Numbered from the stretch's first letter, positions 9,013-18,179 are shown. The stretch is DNA of 64,000 nucleotides from Halorarius litoreus (GCF_024362405.1 NZ_CP101455.1:62001-126000), one strand, 5' to 3'. Made by a program: numbers and translations. The notes: a model not told the origin generated them from the letters alone.

Positions 9013-9600
9013 ATGGAACGTCGACGACTAGTCAAGACAGCCGGAATTGTCGCAACAGGTGGCGTAACCAGTCTCGCCGGATGTAGTAGTTCAGGGAACG
9101 GAGATGGTGGCGGTGAGCCGACCACGACCGATACCCCGGCGACGACGGACGGATCGGGAGAGCAAACAACCGATGGCTCGGGCGATTCGAACACGGTCAT
9201 GATGGTCACCGAGGGCGGCGAGTACTATTTCGATCCGATTGGCCTGTTCGTCGAACCCGGAGAGACGGTCACGTTCAAAATCAAAAGCGGAAGTCACTCT
9301 GCGACCGCATATAAGCAAGGAAAGAGTTCGGCCTCGGTCACCCGGATTCCCGAGGGAGCGGAAGCATTCAATAGCGAAACGCTGAGTGAACAGGGTGCGA
9401 CCTACGAGCACACGTTCGAGACCACGGGGACGTACGATTACTTCTGTATTCCACACAAGTCCCTAGGGATGGTCGGCCGGATCGTCGTCGGCGAACCAGG
9501 CGGCCCTGCCGAAGGGAGTATGCCGCCGGATGGAGACGTCCCCGAGAGCCAGCCCATCGTCGAGCAGGGGAGTGTCCAGTACAGCGAATTTTCTGGATAA
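9013..9600 (+). CDS. Halocyanin-like blue copper lipoprotein
   Basis: A 195-residue exported electron carrier. The N-terminus MERRRLVKTAGIVATGG with SLAGCSS is a Tat-type lipoprotein signal, followed by a Thr/Gly-rich linker to about residue 60. The plastocyanin fold (about 70-160) shows type-1 copper ligands His (GSHSATAY), Cys (YFCIPH), His (CIPHKS) and Met (LGMVGRI). The C-terminal 35 residues after VVGEPGG are Pro/Glu-rich. Halocyanins pass electrons at the outer membrane face. Its location opposite cydAB suggests use in the same respiratory condition, but bd oxidase takes electrons from quinol, so a direct link is not implied. Confidence 0.9.
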   Translation: MERRRLVKTAGIVATGGVTSLAGCSSSGNGDGGGEPTTTDTPATTDGSGEQTTDGSGDSNTVMMVTEGGEYYFDPIGLFVEPGETVTFKIKSGSHSATAYKQGKSSASVTRIPEGAEAFNSETLSEQGATYEHTFETTGTYDYFCIPHKSLGMVGRIVVGEPGGPAEGSMPPDGDVPESQPIVEQGSVQYSEFSG

Positions 9601-9740
9601 GTCGGTCCCAGCCGCCCGCAGATATTCAATCAATCTTCAACGAGGCCTTTTGTCGGTCAGTATATGACGCTGATTCGAGAGTTATACCAGAATTTGTTTT
9701 CGAGGGCGCGCGTATAACGAACAAAATGGAGAAGCGTCGA

Positions 9741-9781
9741 CATACTGTATGCTGGCCAATATCCCATCAAATCAGGGATAT
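9741..9781. promoter_or_regulatory. Two short dyads in the 9601-9913 non-coding stretch
   Basis: The 313 bases between the halocyanin gene and the chosen start at 9914 hold an 11-bp palindrome CATAC-T-GTATG (9741-9751) and an inverted repeat ATATCCC / GGGATAT (9759-9765 and 9775-9781). They may regulate the membrane protein gene downstream. I see no gene in this stretch. Confidence 0.3.
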
Positions 9782-9913
9782 ACTGTCCGTCAGCTGGGTA
9801 TACTGGCGTCAGCATAGAATGGTGGTAACTGCGGTGTGTACAGTGTCCTCGAGACGTATCTTCGAACCAAGCACGTGGCGCACGGCCACTCCATCACCTC
9901 GAAGGACAACTGG

Positions 9914-10366
9914 ATGATCGGAAGAAGCGGCGTCTTCTCTGAGGAGGTTGACACGCAAACTGGATTTGCTTCGCTCATATCTCCACCGAGTTATCGAACC
10001 GTACTGCACGTTGGGTCCGGACACCAGCCCATCGACACCGCATTACTCCCAGTACTCTTTATTGGTGGACTAGCCTCGTCCGTGCTGGTGACAGCCGGTA
10101 TCATTGCCTTCTCCCGTCGTCAGGCCCGTTCCTATCTGTTCGTGGTTCTAGCCCTTGGAACGCTAGTTATGAAGGCCTTGCTCGGGGGTTTAGCTCTGAG
10201 CGATATCATCCCAATTAGCCAGCATCACCTGATCGAACACGCTCTTGATATGCTGTTAGCCGTGTTTCTGTTGATCGCTGTCTACGACGCTCGCACGTCA
10301 CCGAGCCGTTACAGCAATACGGGTGAACAGTCCGAAACGGACCCCCCATCCAACCAGTCTACGTAG
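9914..10366 (+). CDS. Haloarchaeal membrane protein, three to four transmembrane segments
   Basis: About 150 residues from the ATG at 9914; an upstream GTG at 9836 would add 26 residues and the true start could also be later. The core from HVGSGHQPIDTALLPVLFIGGL holds three to four hydrophobic helices with the signature HHLIEHALDMLLAVFLLIAVYDAR. It resembles small polytopic proteins I associate with haloarchaeal copper and respiratory loci, but I cannot name a function. The tail is polar. Confidence 0.55.
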   Translation: MIGRSGVFSEEVDTQTGFASLISPPSYRTVLHVGSGHQPIDTALLPVLFIGGLASSVLVTAGIIAFSRRQARSYLFVVLALGTLVMKALLGGLALSDIIPISQHHLIEHALDMLLAVFLLIAVYDARTSPSRYSNTGEQSETDPPSNQST

Positions 10367-10439
10367 TCGCCCGACGCAATGTTGGCACGCACCAGAACGC
10401 TGATGAGTAGTGTGATTTGAACGCAACTATCCCGGGTAC

Positions 10440-10451
10440 CGCTACGTAGCG
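10440..10451. promoter_or_regulatory. 12-bp palindrome upstream of the first arylsulfotransferase gene
   Basis: CGCTACGTAGCG is a perfect palindrome about 120 bases upstream of the start at 10574. A TATA-like ccatataat lies closer to the gene (around 10550). It is possibly an operator, but the distance makes this weak. Confidence 0.25.
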
Positions 10452-10573
10452 TAACGCCTGAATCCGCACTCTCAGAACGCTGGTTACGTACGTCGTTGGG
10501 AAGCCTAACAACCTCTGAACGACATGACTCTCAGCTGTCTCAAATTACGACCCATATAATCAAATCCGATTCG

Positions 10574-11989
10574 ATGAAATCCCATGACATAGTGGTATCA
10601 AAGCGTTCTGTTCGACTTCTGCTCGCCGCTGTCGTCTGTCTCGCGGCTGGCGGCCTACTCTATGGATTCGTAGCTGGGGCCACTGACGACACGTTTGAGA
10701 ATAACCTTACAGAGCAGGGAATCTCGAACTCTCACCAACAAGTCGCCCCGCCCCGAGAAAACGTCACTGTAATCGCCACTGACTCGAATTCGTGGCGTGG
10801 CAACGCGAGCGATGGGCCACGAGCGCGAGCGGAACTCGTCGCGTTCAACCCGAACGGAAGTGTTCGCTACTACAACGATTCGCACACACGGTACTGGGAT
10901 GTCGACCAGGTGCCGGGTACGCGGATGACTGTCGAGTATATGTACGCGGATCACCTGGAGCCGTCGGCCTGCCCGGACACATGGAACACCAGTATGCGGC
11001 GGGTGGACGCAACGATCTGGCAGCAATACGAAGACGCCCGCTCGAGTGAGGCGTGTACGCGGAACGGGTACGAGCGGGTCAATCTGACCACCGGGGAGGT
11101 TACACAGGTTTGGTCCGAAATAACGCCCGGGAAGGAAGCGACGCGCTATCACGACGCCGACCGCCTGAACGAAACCCACCTAGCCGTTGCAGATATCTAT
11201 CTCGATCGGGTGTTCGTCGTCAACACGTCTTCGGGGGAAACCGAGTGGACGTGGAACGCCAGCAGTGCATTCGATAGGGAATCGGGCGGTCCGTATCCCG
11301 AAGATTGGACACATATAAACGACGTCGAAGTGCTTGACGACGGGCGAATCATGGTGAGCGCCCGTAATCAAGACAGAGTAGTGTTCCTCAATCGGAGCGG
11401 TGGAATCGATAAGGGATGGACTCTCGGGACGGAAGACGACTACAGCGTGTTATACGAACAACACAACCCGGACTATATTCCCGCTGAACGAGGTGGTCCG
11501 GCAGCTATTGTGGCCGACTCGGAGAACAACCGTGTCGTAGAGTATCAACGAACAAATGGAACGTGGAATCGCACGTGGACGTGGCGAGATGGGCGTATGC
11601 AGTGGCCCCGTGATGCCGACCGGCTTCCGAACGGCCACACGCTCATCACGGATTCGAACGGAAACCGTGTGTTCGAGGTGAACGAACGAGGCGACGTTGT
11701 ATGGAGTGTCAACATCGCCTTCCCGTACGAGGCCGAGCGAATCGGAACTGGTGACGAAAGCACTGGCGGCCCCAGCGCAACCCAGGCAACGCTACAGTCT
11801 CGAACGGGTGGCCTGGGAGATCGGCTGCAAATCGCAATCAAGCAGATACTTCCCGGGAAATATCTCAACGGCCTTATGTACATCACGCCTCCGTGGATGG
11901 GACTTGCAGAACTCTTGGAACTCGTGGTGCTTCTCGTGGGAGGCGTGGTGTGGGGAACGACCGAGATCGTCTGGTGGTATCGACGATAG
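10574..11989 (+). CDS. Arylsulfotransferase-family beta-propeller protein 1, membrane-anchored
   Basis: A 471-residue protein. I chose the ATG at 10574, about 20 bases after a TATA-like element, over a TTG at 10496. It has an N-terminal helix (SVRLLLAAVVCLAAGGLLYGF), a large extracellular domain rich in NxS/T sites, and a C-terminal helix (LLELVVLLVGGVVWG) ending WWYRR. The domain repeats a propeller-blade pattern: DWTHINDVEVL, VADSENNRVVEY, WPRDADRLPNGHTLITDSNGNRVFEVNERGDVVW. This is the ASST (arylsulfotransferase) pattern; ASST enzymes move sulfuryl groups between phenols, with a His nucleophile in one subgroup. Catalytic competence is not evident here. First of three paralogs (12569, 14044). 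Confidence 0.8.
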   Translation: MKSHDIVVSKRSVRLLLAAVVCLAAGGLLYGFVAGATDDTFENNLTEQGISNSHQQVAPPRENVTVIATDSNSWRGNASDGPRARAELVAFNPNGSVRYYNDSHTRYWDVDQVPGTRMTVEYMYADHLEPSACPDTWNTSMRRVDATIWQQYEDARSSEACTRNGYERVNLTTGEVTQVWSEITPGKEATRYHDADRLNETHLAVADIYLDRVFVVNTSSGETEWTWNASSAFDRESGGPYPEDWTHINDVEVLDDGRIMVSARNQDRVVFLNRSGGIDKGWTLGTEDDYSVLYEQHNPDYIPAERGGPAAIVADSENNRVVEYQRTNGTWNRTWTWRDGRMQWPRDADRLPNGHTLITDSNGNRVFEVNERGDVVWSVNIAFPYEAERIGTGDESTGGPSATQATLQSRTGGLGDRLQIAIKQILPGKYLNGLMYITPPWMGLAELLELVVLLVGGVVWGTTEIVWWYRR

Positions 11990-12116
11990 GGGTCGCGCTC
12001 AGCCAGTCGGCCGGGGCCTTGACCCACAGCTCTCAGTTAGTCAGCTTAGCAAGCGGAAGGTCGTGTTCTCTCGATGCCCTATCTCATACGAATTCAACCT
12101 TATGCGGAACGAACAC

Positions 12117-12145
12117 GGCGCTTTCCCATCTAATAGGAATCCGGC
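12117..12145. promoter_or_regulatory. 29-bp dyad, copy 2 of 4
   Basis: Left arm GGCGCTTTCCCA, spacer TCTAA, right arm TAGGAATCCGGC. It is the same architecture as copies at 8949, 17331 and 18384. It is followed by a TA-rich ccttacattac. It lies 111 bases upstream of the small membrane protein gene at 12256, with a possible 17-codon leader ORF (12200-12253) between them. Confidence 0.6.
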
Positions 12146-12255
12146 AAGACTCCTTACATTACAAACGAGGACGTAGCAGTACCCGATACCCCCAATAGAA
12201 TGGTTGTGAATTCCGACGCAGAGGCCACTCACTCGATAGGTAATCTAGAGTAACT

Positions 12256-12528
12256 ATGGATGATAATCCCAGTCGTAGAGGTGGTAGGAATCTTGTCCTC
12301 GTAGTGTATCTGATTATCGTTCTGCTCACTGCAGGACTCGGCTTCATTATCGGTGTGATCAGTCCACAAGGACTGGATCCGGAGCTGTTTGGGGTCGTCC
12401 AGCTTGCTCCCACACCCACAGGAACAGCCGTCTATGGCGGCGCGACGATTGGTGTCTTGCTCGGGGTCCTTCTCTTGCTGGTCGTTTTCGTCAGTCGCCG
12501 ATACGATGATGCCGAAGTGAACCGATGA
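12256..12528 (+). CDS. Small two-helix membrane protein of the haloarchaeal cox-cluster type
   Basis: A 90-residue protein with two hydrophobic helices (about 14-36 and 60-80) joined by the loop SPQGLDPELFGVVQLAPTPTG. This layout resembles small haloarchaeal proteins often found beside terminal oxidase genes; that resemblance is from memory. It sits between arylsulfotransferase genes 1 and 2 with a 40-base gap to the second, and has a 29-bp dyad upstream. A 17-codon ORF (12200-12253) ends two bases before its ATG and could be a leader peptide. Confidence 0.65.
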   Translation: MDDNPSRRGGRNLVLVVYLIIVLLTAGLGFIIGVISPQGLDPELFGVVQLAPTPTGTAVYGGATIGVLLGVLLLLVVFVSRRYDDAEVNR

Positions 12529-12568
12529 GAGACAACTCAGACACTGCTCACACGATGAAAAGAAACGT

Positions 12569-13987
12569 ATGAATCGAGATGACCTACCCATCCCGGTGCC
12601 CTCGTCCCGAAAGACGGGTGTGCGGGCACTCACACTGCTGCTGATCCTGGTACTCTTGACACCGACAGCGGTGTCGGCGGTTACGTACCAACCCACGTCC
12701 CTCCAATCAGGGACGATGGAACGTCCTGCAAACGGAACGACAGTCATCTCGGTTCAGGGCTTCAAGATTGCCGGACAGAACAGCGGGAAGAAACCAGCCC
12801 GCCTCGTCGGGGTCGGCCCCCGTGGAGATGTCAACTGGGAGTACAACGGGGAGGAGAACGGGATCGTCTGGTTTTACGACGTTGACCCACTCCAGAATGG
12901 GTCGCTACTGATTACTGGAACCAAGCCCGGAAAAACGGTGGTTACCGTTTGGGATCCTGAGTCGCAGCAGACCCAGTGGTCACGAACGTTCGACTGGGAA
13001 GACACCCACGACATCGACCTCGTGAACGGCGATCAGTTGCTCGTGGCGAATATGCGGAACTACAACGAAACGACCGGCAACAACAATGACCGGCTCCTCC
13101 TCTATGACCTCGGAGAGAACGAGACGGTCTGGGAATGGAAGTTCCGCAACCACGGGTACAATCGTAGTGGTGGTGGAAAGTATACTGACGACTGGACACA
13201 CGTCAACGACGTGGATAAAATCGGTGACGGCCGGTATCTGGCGTCACCCCGGAACTTCGATCAGGTCATCGTTGTCAACCGATCTACGGGGAACGTCACC
13301 CAACAGCTGGGGAGCGATGGCAACCTCTCGACGCTCTATGAGCAGCACAATCCCCAGTATCTTCGAGGTGAAGGGGGGACTCCTACGATGCTCGTCGCCG
13401 ACAGTGAGAACGACCGTATTGTCGAGTACGCAAAAACGGGGGGAGAGTGGGAACGGACCTGGACGCTCCGGGGTAAATTCAACTGGCCCCGTGACGCCGA
13501 CCGACTGCCGAATGGGAACACCCTCGTTACAGACACGTTGAACCACCGCGTTATGGAAGTGACACCGAGTGGGGAGGTCGTCTGGGAGTTCTATGCTCCG
13601 TGGGGAACATACGACGCGGAGCGAATTCAGCTCGGTGATGAACCAGGCGGCCCGACGATTCGAGAGCAGAATGCAACCGGCACAGTGACGCTCCAGGGAA
13701 GTGCAGCGTTGACTCCCGGTGCGAGTGAACGATCGACCTTCGCCGAGTGGTTGTCGAACACGTTCGCAGACACCCCGGTCGATTCAGAAGCGTCGTGGTT
13801 CGCTGAACGGTGGGCCCACGTGACCCCCTGGATCAGGCCCGTCTGGATGGGGCCGTGGGACTTCGTGCGTACACTTGTAGCAGGGGTTCTGCTCCTGGGC
13901 TGGCTTACAACCGATGGGCTATACCACCGCGCTCAACTGTACTCCCGTCTTCAGAACGCCATACGCCGATGGAAGGAGACGATATGA
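12569..13987 (+). CDS. Arylsulfotransferase-family beta-propeller protein 2, membrane-anchored
   Basis: A 472-residue paralog of the proteins at 10574 and 14044. The N-terminal helix (LTLLLILVLLTPTAVSA) reads as a signal peptide or anchor and a C-terminal helix (FVRTLVAGVLLLGWLTTDG) precedes a basic tail. Shared blade motifs include DWTHVNDVDKIGDGRYL, LYEQHNPQYL, VADSENDRIVEY and WPRDADRLPNGNTLVTDTLNHRVMEV. Known arylsulfotransferases are periplasmic; here the domain would face outward. It follows the small membrane gene by 40 bases and precedes paralog 3 by 56, so the genes probably share a transcript. Confidence 0.8.
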   Translation: MNRDDLPIPVPSSRKTGVRALTLLLILVLLTPTAVSAVTYQPTSLQSGTMERPANGTTVISVQGFKIAGQNSGKKPARLVGVGPRGDVNWEYNGEENGIVWFYDVDPLQNGSLLITGTKPGKTVVTVWDPESQQTQWSRTFDWEDTHDIDLVNGDQLLVANMRNYNETTGNNNDRLLLYDLGENETVWEWKFRNHGYNRSGGGKYTDDWTHVNDVDKIGDGRYLASPRNFDQVIVVNRSTGNVTQQLGSDGNLSTLYEQHNPQYLRGEGGTPTMLVADSENDRIVEYAKTGGEWERTWTLRGKFNWPRDADRLPNGNTLVTDTLNHRVMEVTPSGEVVWEFYAPWGTYDAERIQLGDEPGGPTIREQNATGTVTLQGSAALTPGASERSTFAEWLSNTFADTPVDSEASWFAERWAHVTPWIRPVWMGPWDFVRTLVAGVLLLGWLTTDGLYHRAQLYSRLQNAIRRWKETI

Positions 13988-14043
13988 TGAATCTCGAAAC
14001 AGCAACGCAGGTAGCTACCACTACGAGGCGTTCTCGCTAACCA

Positions 14044-15381
14044 ATGAGCGAACCTCGTCCCAGGGCAGCGATTTGGAACCGCTTTCAACAGCTACCCGCC
14101 AGTACACTGTTGGCTGTCAGCGGTGTTGTCCTGTTCGTCGCCATGCTCGGGGTCAGTGCCGCTCTGGCCCCCTCGATTGGTTCTACGCCCAGCGAGGGCT
14201 ATCAAGAACGCACGCTCGTCGGCTCGCAGGGAGGCGGTCCCGGGTGGCACCAGTACGGCAGCGTCTATCTGCTAAATGGGAGTTCCGTTGTCTGGCGTGA
14301 GGATGCTGCTGAGAGCTATTTCGATGTCACGCGAACCGAGAATGGAACCGTTCTGGCTGGATTCATGGATGGGGGGTACGAAGCCTGCGGCCCATACGAG
14401 TCGCCCTGTGTTCGCACTGGGTTCCAGGTCATTGACTCGGACTCCGGTGAGGTTCGCCCAGGATACAGTTTCCCAGTTCGGACCCGGACGAACAGCGAGG
14501 TACACGATGTCGAACAGCTTCAGTCGGGCGAATATTTGCTGACGGACATGGAGTACGAGCGTATCTTCACGGTCAAAGACGGCGAGGTAACTTGGCAGTG
14601 GAACGCGAGTTCCTTCTACGATGCTCCAGCTGACCCGACACGGACCGACTGGCTCCACATCAACGACGTAGATGTCATCGACAACGGCCGCTATCTCGTC
14701 TCCGTTCGAAACGCGAACCAGCTCCTCATCGTCGAACGCGGTGATGGAGTCGTCGAGGTAATTAACGAGGACCGATCCAACCGTAATGACGACAATTGCC
14801 GCCAGTCTGGCCAACTCAGAGATACGGACAGTGACGGCGACATTCGCTGTGGTGACCCAGCGGTTCTGAACCACCAGCACAATCCGCAGTGGCTCGGGGA
14901 GGAGGCCGTGCTGGTCGCCGATAGTGATAACGACCGCGTCGTCGAACTCCACAAACAGGATGGCGAGTGGCAGCCCTCGTGGACACTCACTCGAACAGGC
15001 GGCATCGCGCTCGATTGGCCTCGTGATGCCGACCGGCTTCCCAACGGGAACACGCTGATAACGGATACGCTGAACCGGCGCATCGTCGAGGTGAATGAAA
15101 ACGGTACGGTGGTCTGGAGTTACCAAACCAAGCGAATCCCGTATGAAGCGGATCGACTGCCAGTTGGCGAGACTGTCGGTGGACCCCAGTCCGACACGTC
15201 CAGCGTGGACGACCCAGGTTCTGAGGGTTCGATACCCGGACTGTCGATACTGTTAGTCGGACTTCGAGCACTCTACCCAGGGCTCCCGTTTTGGTTCGGG
15301 GAGATTCAGCTTCTCGGGACCTTCATCTCGATTGGATTGACTCTGAGCGGCGGAGCTCTCCACGTCCGCCAACGAAGGTAA
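14044..15381 (+). CDS. Arylsulfotransferase-family beta-propeller protein 3, membrane-anchored
   Basis: A 445-residue paralog with an N-terminal helix (TLLAVSGVVLFVAMLGVSAAL), an extracellular propeller and a C-terminal helix before HVRQRR. Motifs shared with paralogs 1 and 2 are DWLHINDVDVIDNGRYLVS, LNHQHNPQWL, VADSDNDRVVEL and WPRDADRLPNGNTLITDTLNRRIVEV. It contains two Cys-bearing insertions (EACGPYESPCVRTG and DDNCRQSG...IRCGDP) that paralog 2 lacks, so disulfides are possible. The true substrate is unknown; secreted-surface binding rather than catalysis is an alternative. Confidence 0.8.
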   Translation: MSEPRPRAAIWNRFQQLPASTLLAVSGVVLFVAMLGVSAALAPSIGSTPSEGYQERTLVGSQGGGPGWHQYGSVYLLNGSSVVWREDAAESYFDVTRTENGTVLAGFMDGGYEACGPYESPCVRTGFQVIDSDSGEVRPGYSFPVRTRTNSEVHDVEQLQSGEYLLTDMEYERIFTVKDGEVTWQWNASSFYDAPADPTRTDWLHINDVDVIDNGRYLVSVRNANQLLIVERGDGVVEVINEDRSNRNDDNCRQSGQLRDTDSDGDIRCGDPAVLNHQHNPQWLGEEAVLVADSDNDRVVELHKQDGEWQPSWTLTRTGGIALDWPRDADRLPNGNTLITDTLNRRIVEVNENGTVVWSYQTKRIPYEADRLPVGETVGGPQSDTSSVDDPGSEGSIPGLSILLVGLRALYPGLPFWFGEIQLLGTFISIGLTLSGGALHVRQRR

Positions 15382-15484
15382 ATAGTCTCCGCTTTCCGAT
15401 TTGTTCTCGTATCTAGCAAGTGTTTCGACTCGCTGCACGTGCGTCTCCACCACGCATTTCCTGATGATGGGCGAACGTGGGACT

Positions 15485-15769
15485 ATGCCAGGTGACTCGG
15501 AGGCCGGGGTACGCGTGTGGCTAGTCGAACGGACGTATTCTGACGACGAGCAAAATCTGATCATCCTCACCTACGCGACGCCTGACGGCGAGCAGTACTT
15601 CCGAAAGGAGCGCGCACTCACCTCCTTCACGGATGTCCGCGACACGACAGCGGCAGTCGATGCCGACCCGGCCAATCTCGGCTCGGTCGACGATCCGGAG
15701 CTACAGGAGCAATACTCGGAAGAGGCCCAGCGGATGCGGAACGAATATGATCCTGAGGACGTGATTTGA
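15485..15769 (+). CDS. Small acidic soluble protein, function unknown
   Basis: A 94-residue protein from the ATG at 15485 (MPGDSEAGVRVWLVERTYSD). It has a beta-rich first half (RVWLVERTYSDDEQNLIILTYATPDG) and an acidic helical tail (DPELQEQYSEEAQRMRNEYDPEDV). No hydrophobic segment is present. I do not recognise the family. The codon pattern and strong acidity support a real gene. Confidence 0.55.
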   Translation: MPGDSEAGVRVWLVERTYSDDEQNLIILTYATPDGEQYFRKERALTSFTDVRDTTAAVDADPANLGSVDDPELQEQYSEEAQRMRNEYDPEDVI

Positions 15770-15843
15770 GTTCTGTCCACCGGAACTCGCGACATCACCA
15801 TCGAAGACATTCGTGAACTCGAAAATCGGGGCTGGTGAATGTA

Positions 15844-16569
15844 TCAGGCTCCCGTAGCTGCCAGATACGCACTGGCGAACTGGGCTGCATTGTATGCGCC
15901 GTGAATGAGAGCCGGCACGACGAGGTTGTCTGTGTACTCATATGACGCGCCGAGAACGAGCGCCAAGACGAACACGAGCCCGATATACACCAACTTACCA
16001 TCGCCAGAAAGCGAGAAGAGGTGGATCGAGGCAAAGAGGAGACTTGCAAGAACGATCGCCCGGGCTGGGTGGAACGATTCCCGTAGCGTGCCCTGGATGA
16101 TTCCTCGGAACAGCAGTTCTTCACCAGGGCCAACCAACAGAAACGAGAGAGGGATAAGAACAAGGAACACTGTCGGGTTCTGCTGGCCAATCTCCGTGAT
16201 TTGATTTTGAGCGGCATCGAGGCCAAAGTACGAGATGACAGATGAAGCCACTATGAGGATGGCTAACAGGGCGAGGATTCCGAGAACTGTGATACCGAGT
16301 TCACGCCAGTTCGGAATCGAGAACGGGACGAAGTCGAGGTCAAGGTTACGAACCTTGAGATAGATGACTGCCACGCCTCCGAAGGTGACGCCCTGTAACA
16401 GGACGGTGCTGAGGAACAACTGGAGAGATGGGCGGTTCACTACATTGACACCGAAAGCGGAGAGCATCCCTCCGACGATGGCTAAAACGACGGCTCCGAG
16501 GATGAACGACCCGAAGGTGAGGCCGAGTGCCGATAGAACGGAACGGATACGCGGTGACAACGAGGCCAT
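15844..16569 (-). CDS. CPBP-family (CAAX protease-like) intramembrane metalloprotease
   Basis: A 241-residue protein with about seven hydrophobic segments. The conserved CPBP motifs are all visible: EELLFRG (Glu-Glu...Arg, motif 1, near 150), SLLFASIHLF (His, motif 2) and VPALIHGAYNAAQF (His and Asn, motifs 3/4). Members are glutamate-type membrane proteases or act in protein maturation and immunity-type roles; the haloarchaeal target is unknown. It is the neighbour of tbp on the same strand, with a 134-base gap. Confidence 0.85.
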   Translation of the reverse strand: MASLSPRIRSVLSALGLTFGSFILGAVVLAIVGGMLSAFGVNVVNRPSLQLFLSTVLLQGVTFGGVAVIYLKVRNLDLDFVPFSIPNWRELGITVLGILALLAILIVASSVISYFGLDAAQNQITEIGQQNPTVFLVLIPLSFLLVGPGEELLFRGIIQGTLRESFHPARAIVLASLLFASIHLFSLSGDGKLVYIGLVFVLALVLGASYEYTDNLVVPALIHGAYNAAQFASAYLAATGA

Positions 16570-16703
16570 TCACGTACCACCAATCGGCTTGGACACCACT
16601 AACGTCTGTTGGTGACTGGCTCGCGTTGAGAAGCAGTTCGACCTGATATCTGAGGTATCTGGCCCGTGACTCTCCAGCTGAAATCGTTCGTGGAAGGGAC
16701 TGT

Positions 16704-17273
16704 TCATTGATTCAAGAGGCCGAGGTCACCGAGTCGGTTCTGGACGATGTCGATCGCCTCTTCGGCTTCCTCGATGGAACTACCACCGGTGATTATCGTT
16801 TGTCCGCTCCCGAATAGAAGAACGACGACGCTCGAATCGTCAAATCGGTAGACGAGTCCAGGGAACTGCTCGGGCTCGTACTCGATATTCGTCAACCCGA
16901 ATCCGATCGCTGCAGCATTCAAATTCAATCGTTGCCCGAGTTCACCACCTACAACCATATTTTCGACGGCAACATCCGGAGTCCCGCCGGCATCAATACC
17001 GAGTGAGCGAAGCGTCTCGAAGACGGTGTCGAGGGCTCGGTTTGCCTCCTCTGCACTTTTCGCGCCTGTACAAACCATCTTCCCCGAACGAAACATTAGA
17101 ACTGCTGCCTCCGGCGTCTGAGTTCGATATAGTAACCCTGGGAACCGTTCTGGATCGAATTCCGTCTGTTCGACATCGTCTGCGAGCTGTTCTAAGTCTA
17201 ACTCTTGATCGATGCCAGTAGAGACGACCACGTTCTCGATTGATAGTGTGTCAGTTGGTGTTGAACTACTCAT
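16704..17273 (-). CDS. tbp: TATA-box-binding protein (extra TBP paralog)
   Basis: A 189-residue protein made of two direct saddle repeats, IENVVVSTGIDQELDLEQLADD...FPGLLYRTQTPEAAVLMFRSGKMVCTG and VENMVVGGELGQRLNLNAAAIG...FPGLVYRFDDSSVVVLLFGSGQTIITGG, as in archaeal TBP. It recruits TFB and RNA polymerase to promoters. The start is the ATG at 17273 (MSSSTPTDT), and the protein ends in the common GDLGLL. Haloarchaea often carry several TBPs; the divergence of repeat 2 (GGSSIEEAEEA) suggests an accessory paralog. A 29-bp dyad (17331-17359) directly abuts its likely TATA box, and the same dyad precedes the nearby tfb. Confidence 0.93.
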   Translation of the reverse strand: MSSSTPTDTLSIENVVVSTGIDQELDLEQLADDVEQTEFDPERFPGLLYRTQTPEAAVLMFRSGKMVCTGAKSAEEANRALDTVFETLRSLGIDAGGTPDVAVENMVVGGELGQRLNLNAAAIGFGLTNIEYEPEQFPGLVYRFDDSSVVVLLFGSGQTIITGGSSIEEAEEAIDIVQNRLGDLGLLNQ

Positions 17274-17330
17274 ACAATTCGTTGGTGTCGCCGTTCGATT
17301 AGACAACACACCCATAGGGGGAGTATTTTT

Positions 17331-17359
17331 GGCGGGTTCCCATTTACTGGGAATCCCCA
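17331..17359. promoter_or_regulatory. 29-bp dyad, copy 3 of 4 (tbp promoter)
   Basis: Plus-strand left arm GGCGGGTTCCCA, spacer TTTAC, right arm TGGGAATCCCCA. Reading toward tbp (minus strand), the dyad is followed at once by aaaaatact, a plausible TATA box, then by about 50 bases to the ATG at 17273. Its position next to the BRE/TATA region suits an archaeal activator or repressor site. Confidence 0.7.
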
Positions 17360-17546
17360 GAAGGTGTTCGTCCTAGTCGTATAGATACTGGATGAATGCC
17401 GAAGACAGATCGGAACCCGAAATCCCCTGCCGACATTTCTGGACAAGATACTGCAGCATTTCAGAATGAAGCACCTTATTTAGATAAATCACCTATGTGG
17501 CGTGTGCCTCCTCGGCTGTCAACCACCATCTAATAATCCCCTCGTT

Positions 17547-18179
17547 ATGGCAAGCTTGGAATGTAGTTGTATTGGGCCAAATGGCGTTGCCGAGCGATGG
17601 CACCCAGCCTGGGTTCCGATTCAAACGGTACTGAAGTACACCTTCGCAGGGATATTTATTGGATTACTCCTACTGCTGCCGGCTGGGATTGTACTCGAAC
17701 GGTTTGCGCTCTTCGTGCCGCTGCTTTCCCTTCTCGTGGGCGCGGGGATTGGCTTCCTAATCTGGTTCCGATCGTATACATACGTGAGCGGGACGTATCT
17801 TGAGACTGTTACTGACTCACACAAGATCCGTCGGGACAGTGGTTCAACCTCTACTATCTACGCTTCACCACTGTCACCGGAAAACAGCTCATCTCCCGGG
17901 CCTGCACCCGTGAACTACACCACGACGCTCGTTGAGACGACTGAAAACTGGTGCTCGATTACCGATGTAACGCTCGATGTCTCCGATTTTACTGTGTCCG
18001 AACAGAAGGTCCGTATTCCCGAACGGAAAATCCGATCCCAGTCGTTTGATGGCGAGTCGTTTACGCTGATGTCCGCCCAAGGAAACTGGGAGGTCACTGG
18101 AGTTGCGTCCGTGCAAGAAGATGCTCAACTGCAAGTGAACTATCCAGACGGCCGCAAATCTTCAGTTAGTCGTCCTTAG
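17547..18179 (+). CDS. Membrane protein with two helices and a C-terminal beta-rich domain
   Basis: A 210-residue protein from the ATG at 17547. Two adjacent hydrophobic helices (FAGIFIGLLLLLPAGIVL and LFVPLLSLLVGAGIGFLIWF) are followed by a polar domain of about 130 residues. Short N-terminal Cys pair (CSC) noted. I do not recognise a family. Its 3' end overlaps the convergent small gene at 18176 by 4 bases. Confidence 0.55.
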   Translation: MASLECSCIGPNGVAERWHPAWVPIQTVLKYTFAGIFIGLLLLLPAGIVLERFALFVPLLSLLVGAGIGFLIWFRSYTYVSGTYLETVTDSHKIRRDSGSTSTIYASPLSPENSSSPGPAPVNYTTTLVETTENWCSITDVTLDVSDFTVSEQKVRIPERKIRSQSFDGESFTLMSAQGNWEVTGVASVQEDAQLQVNYPDGRKSSVSRP

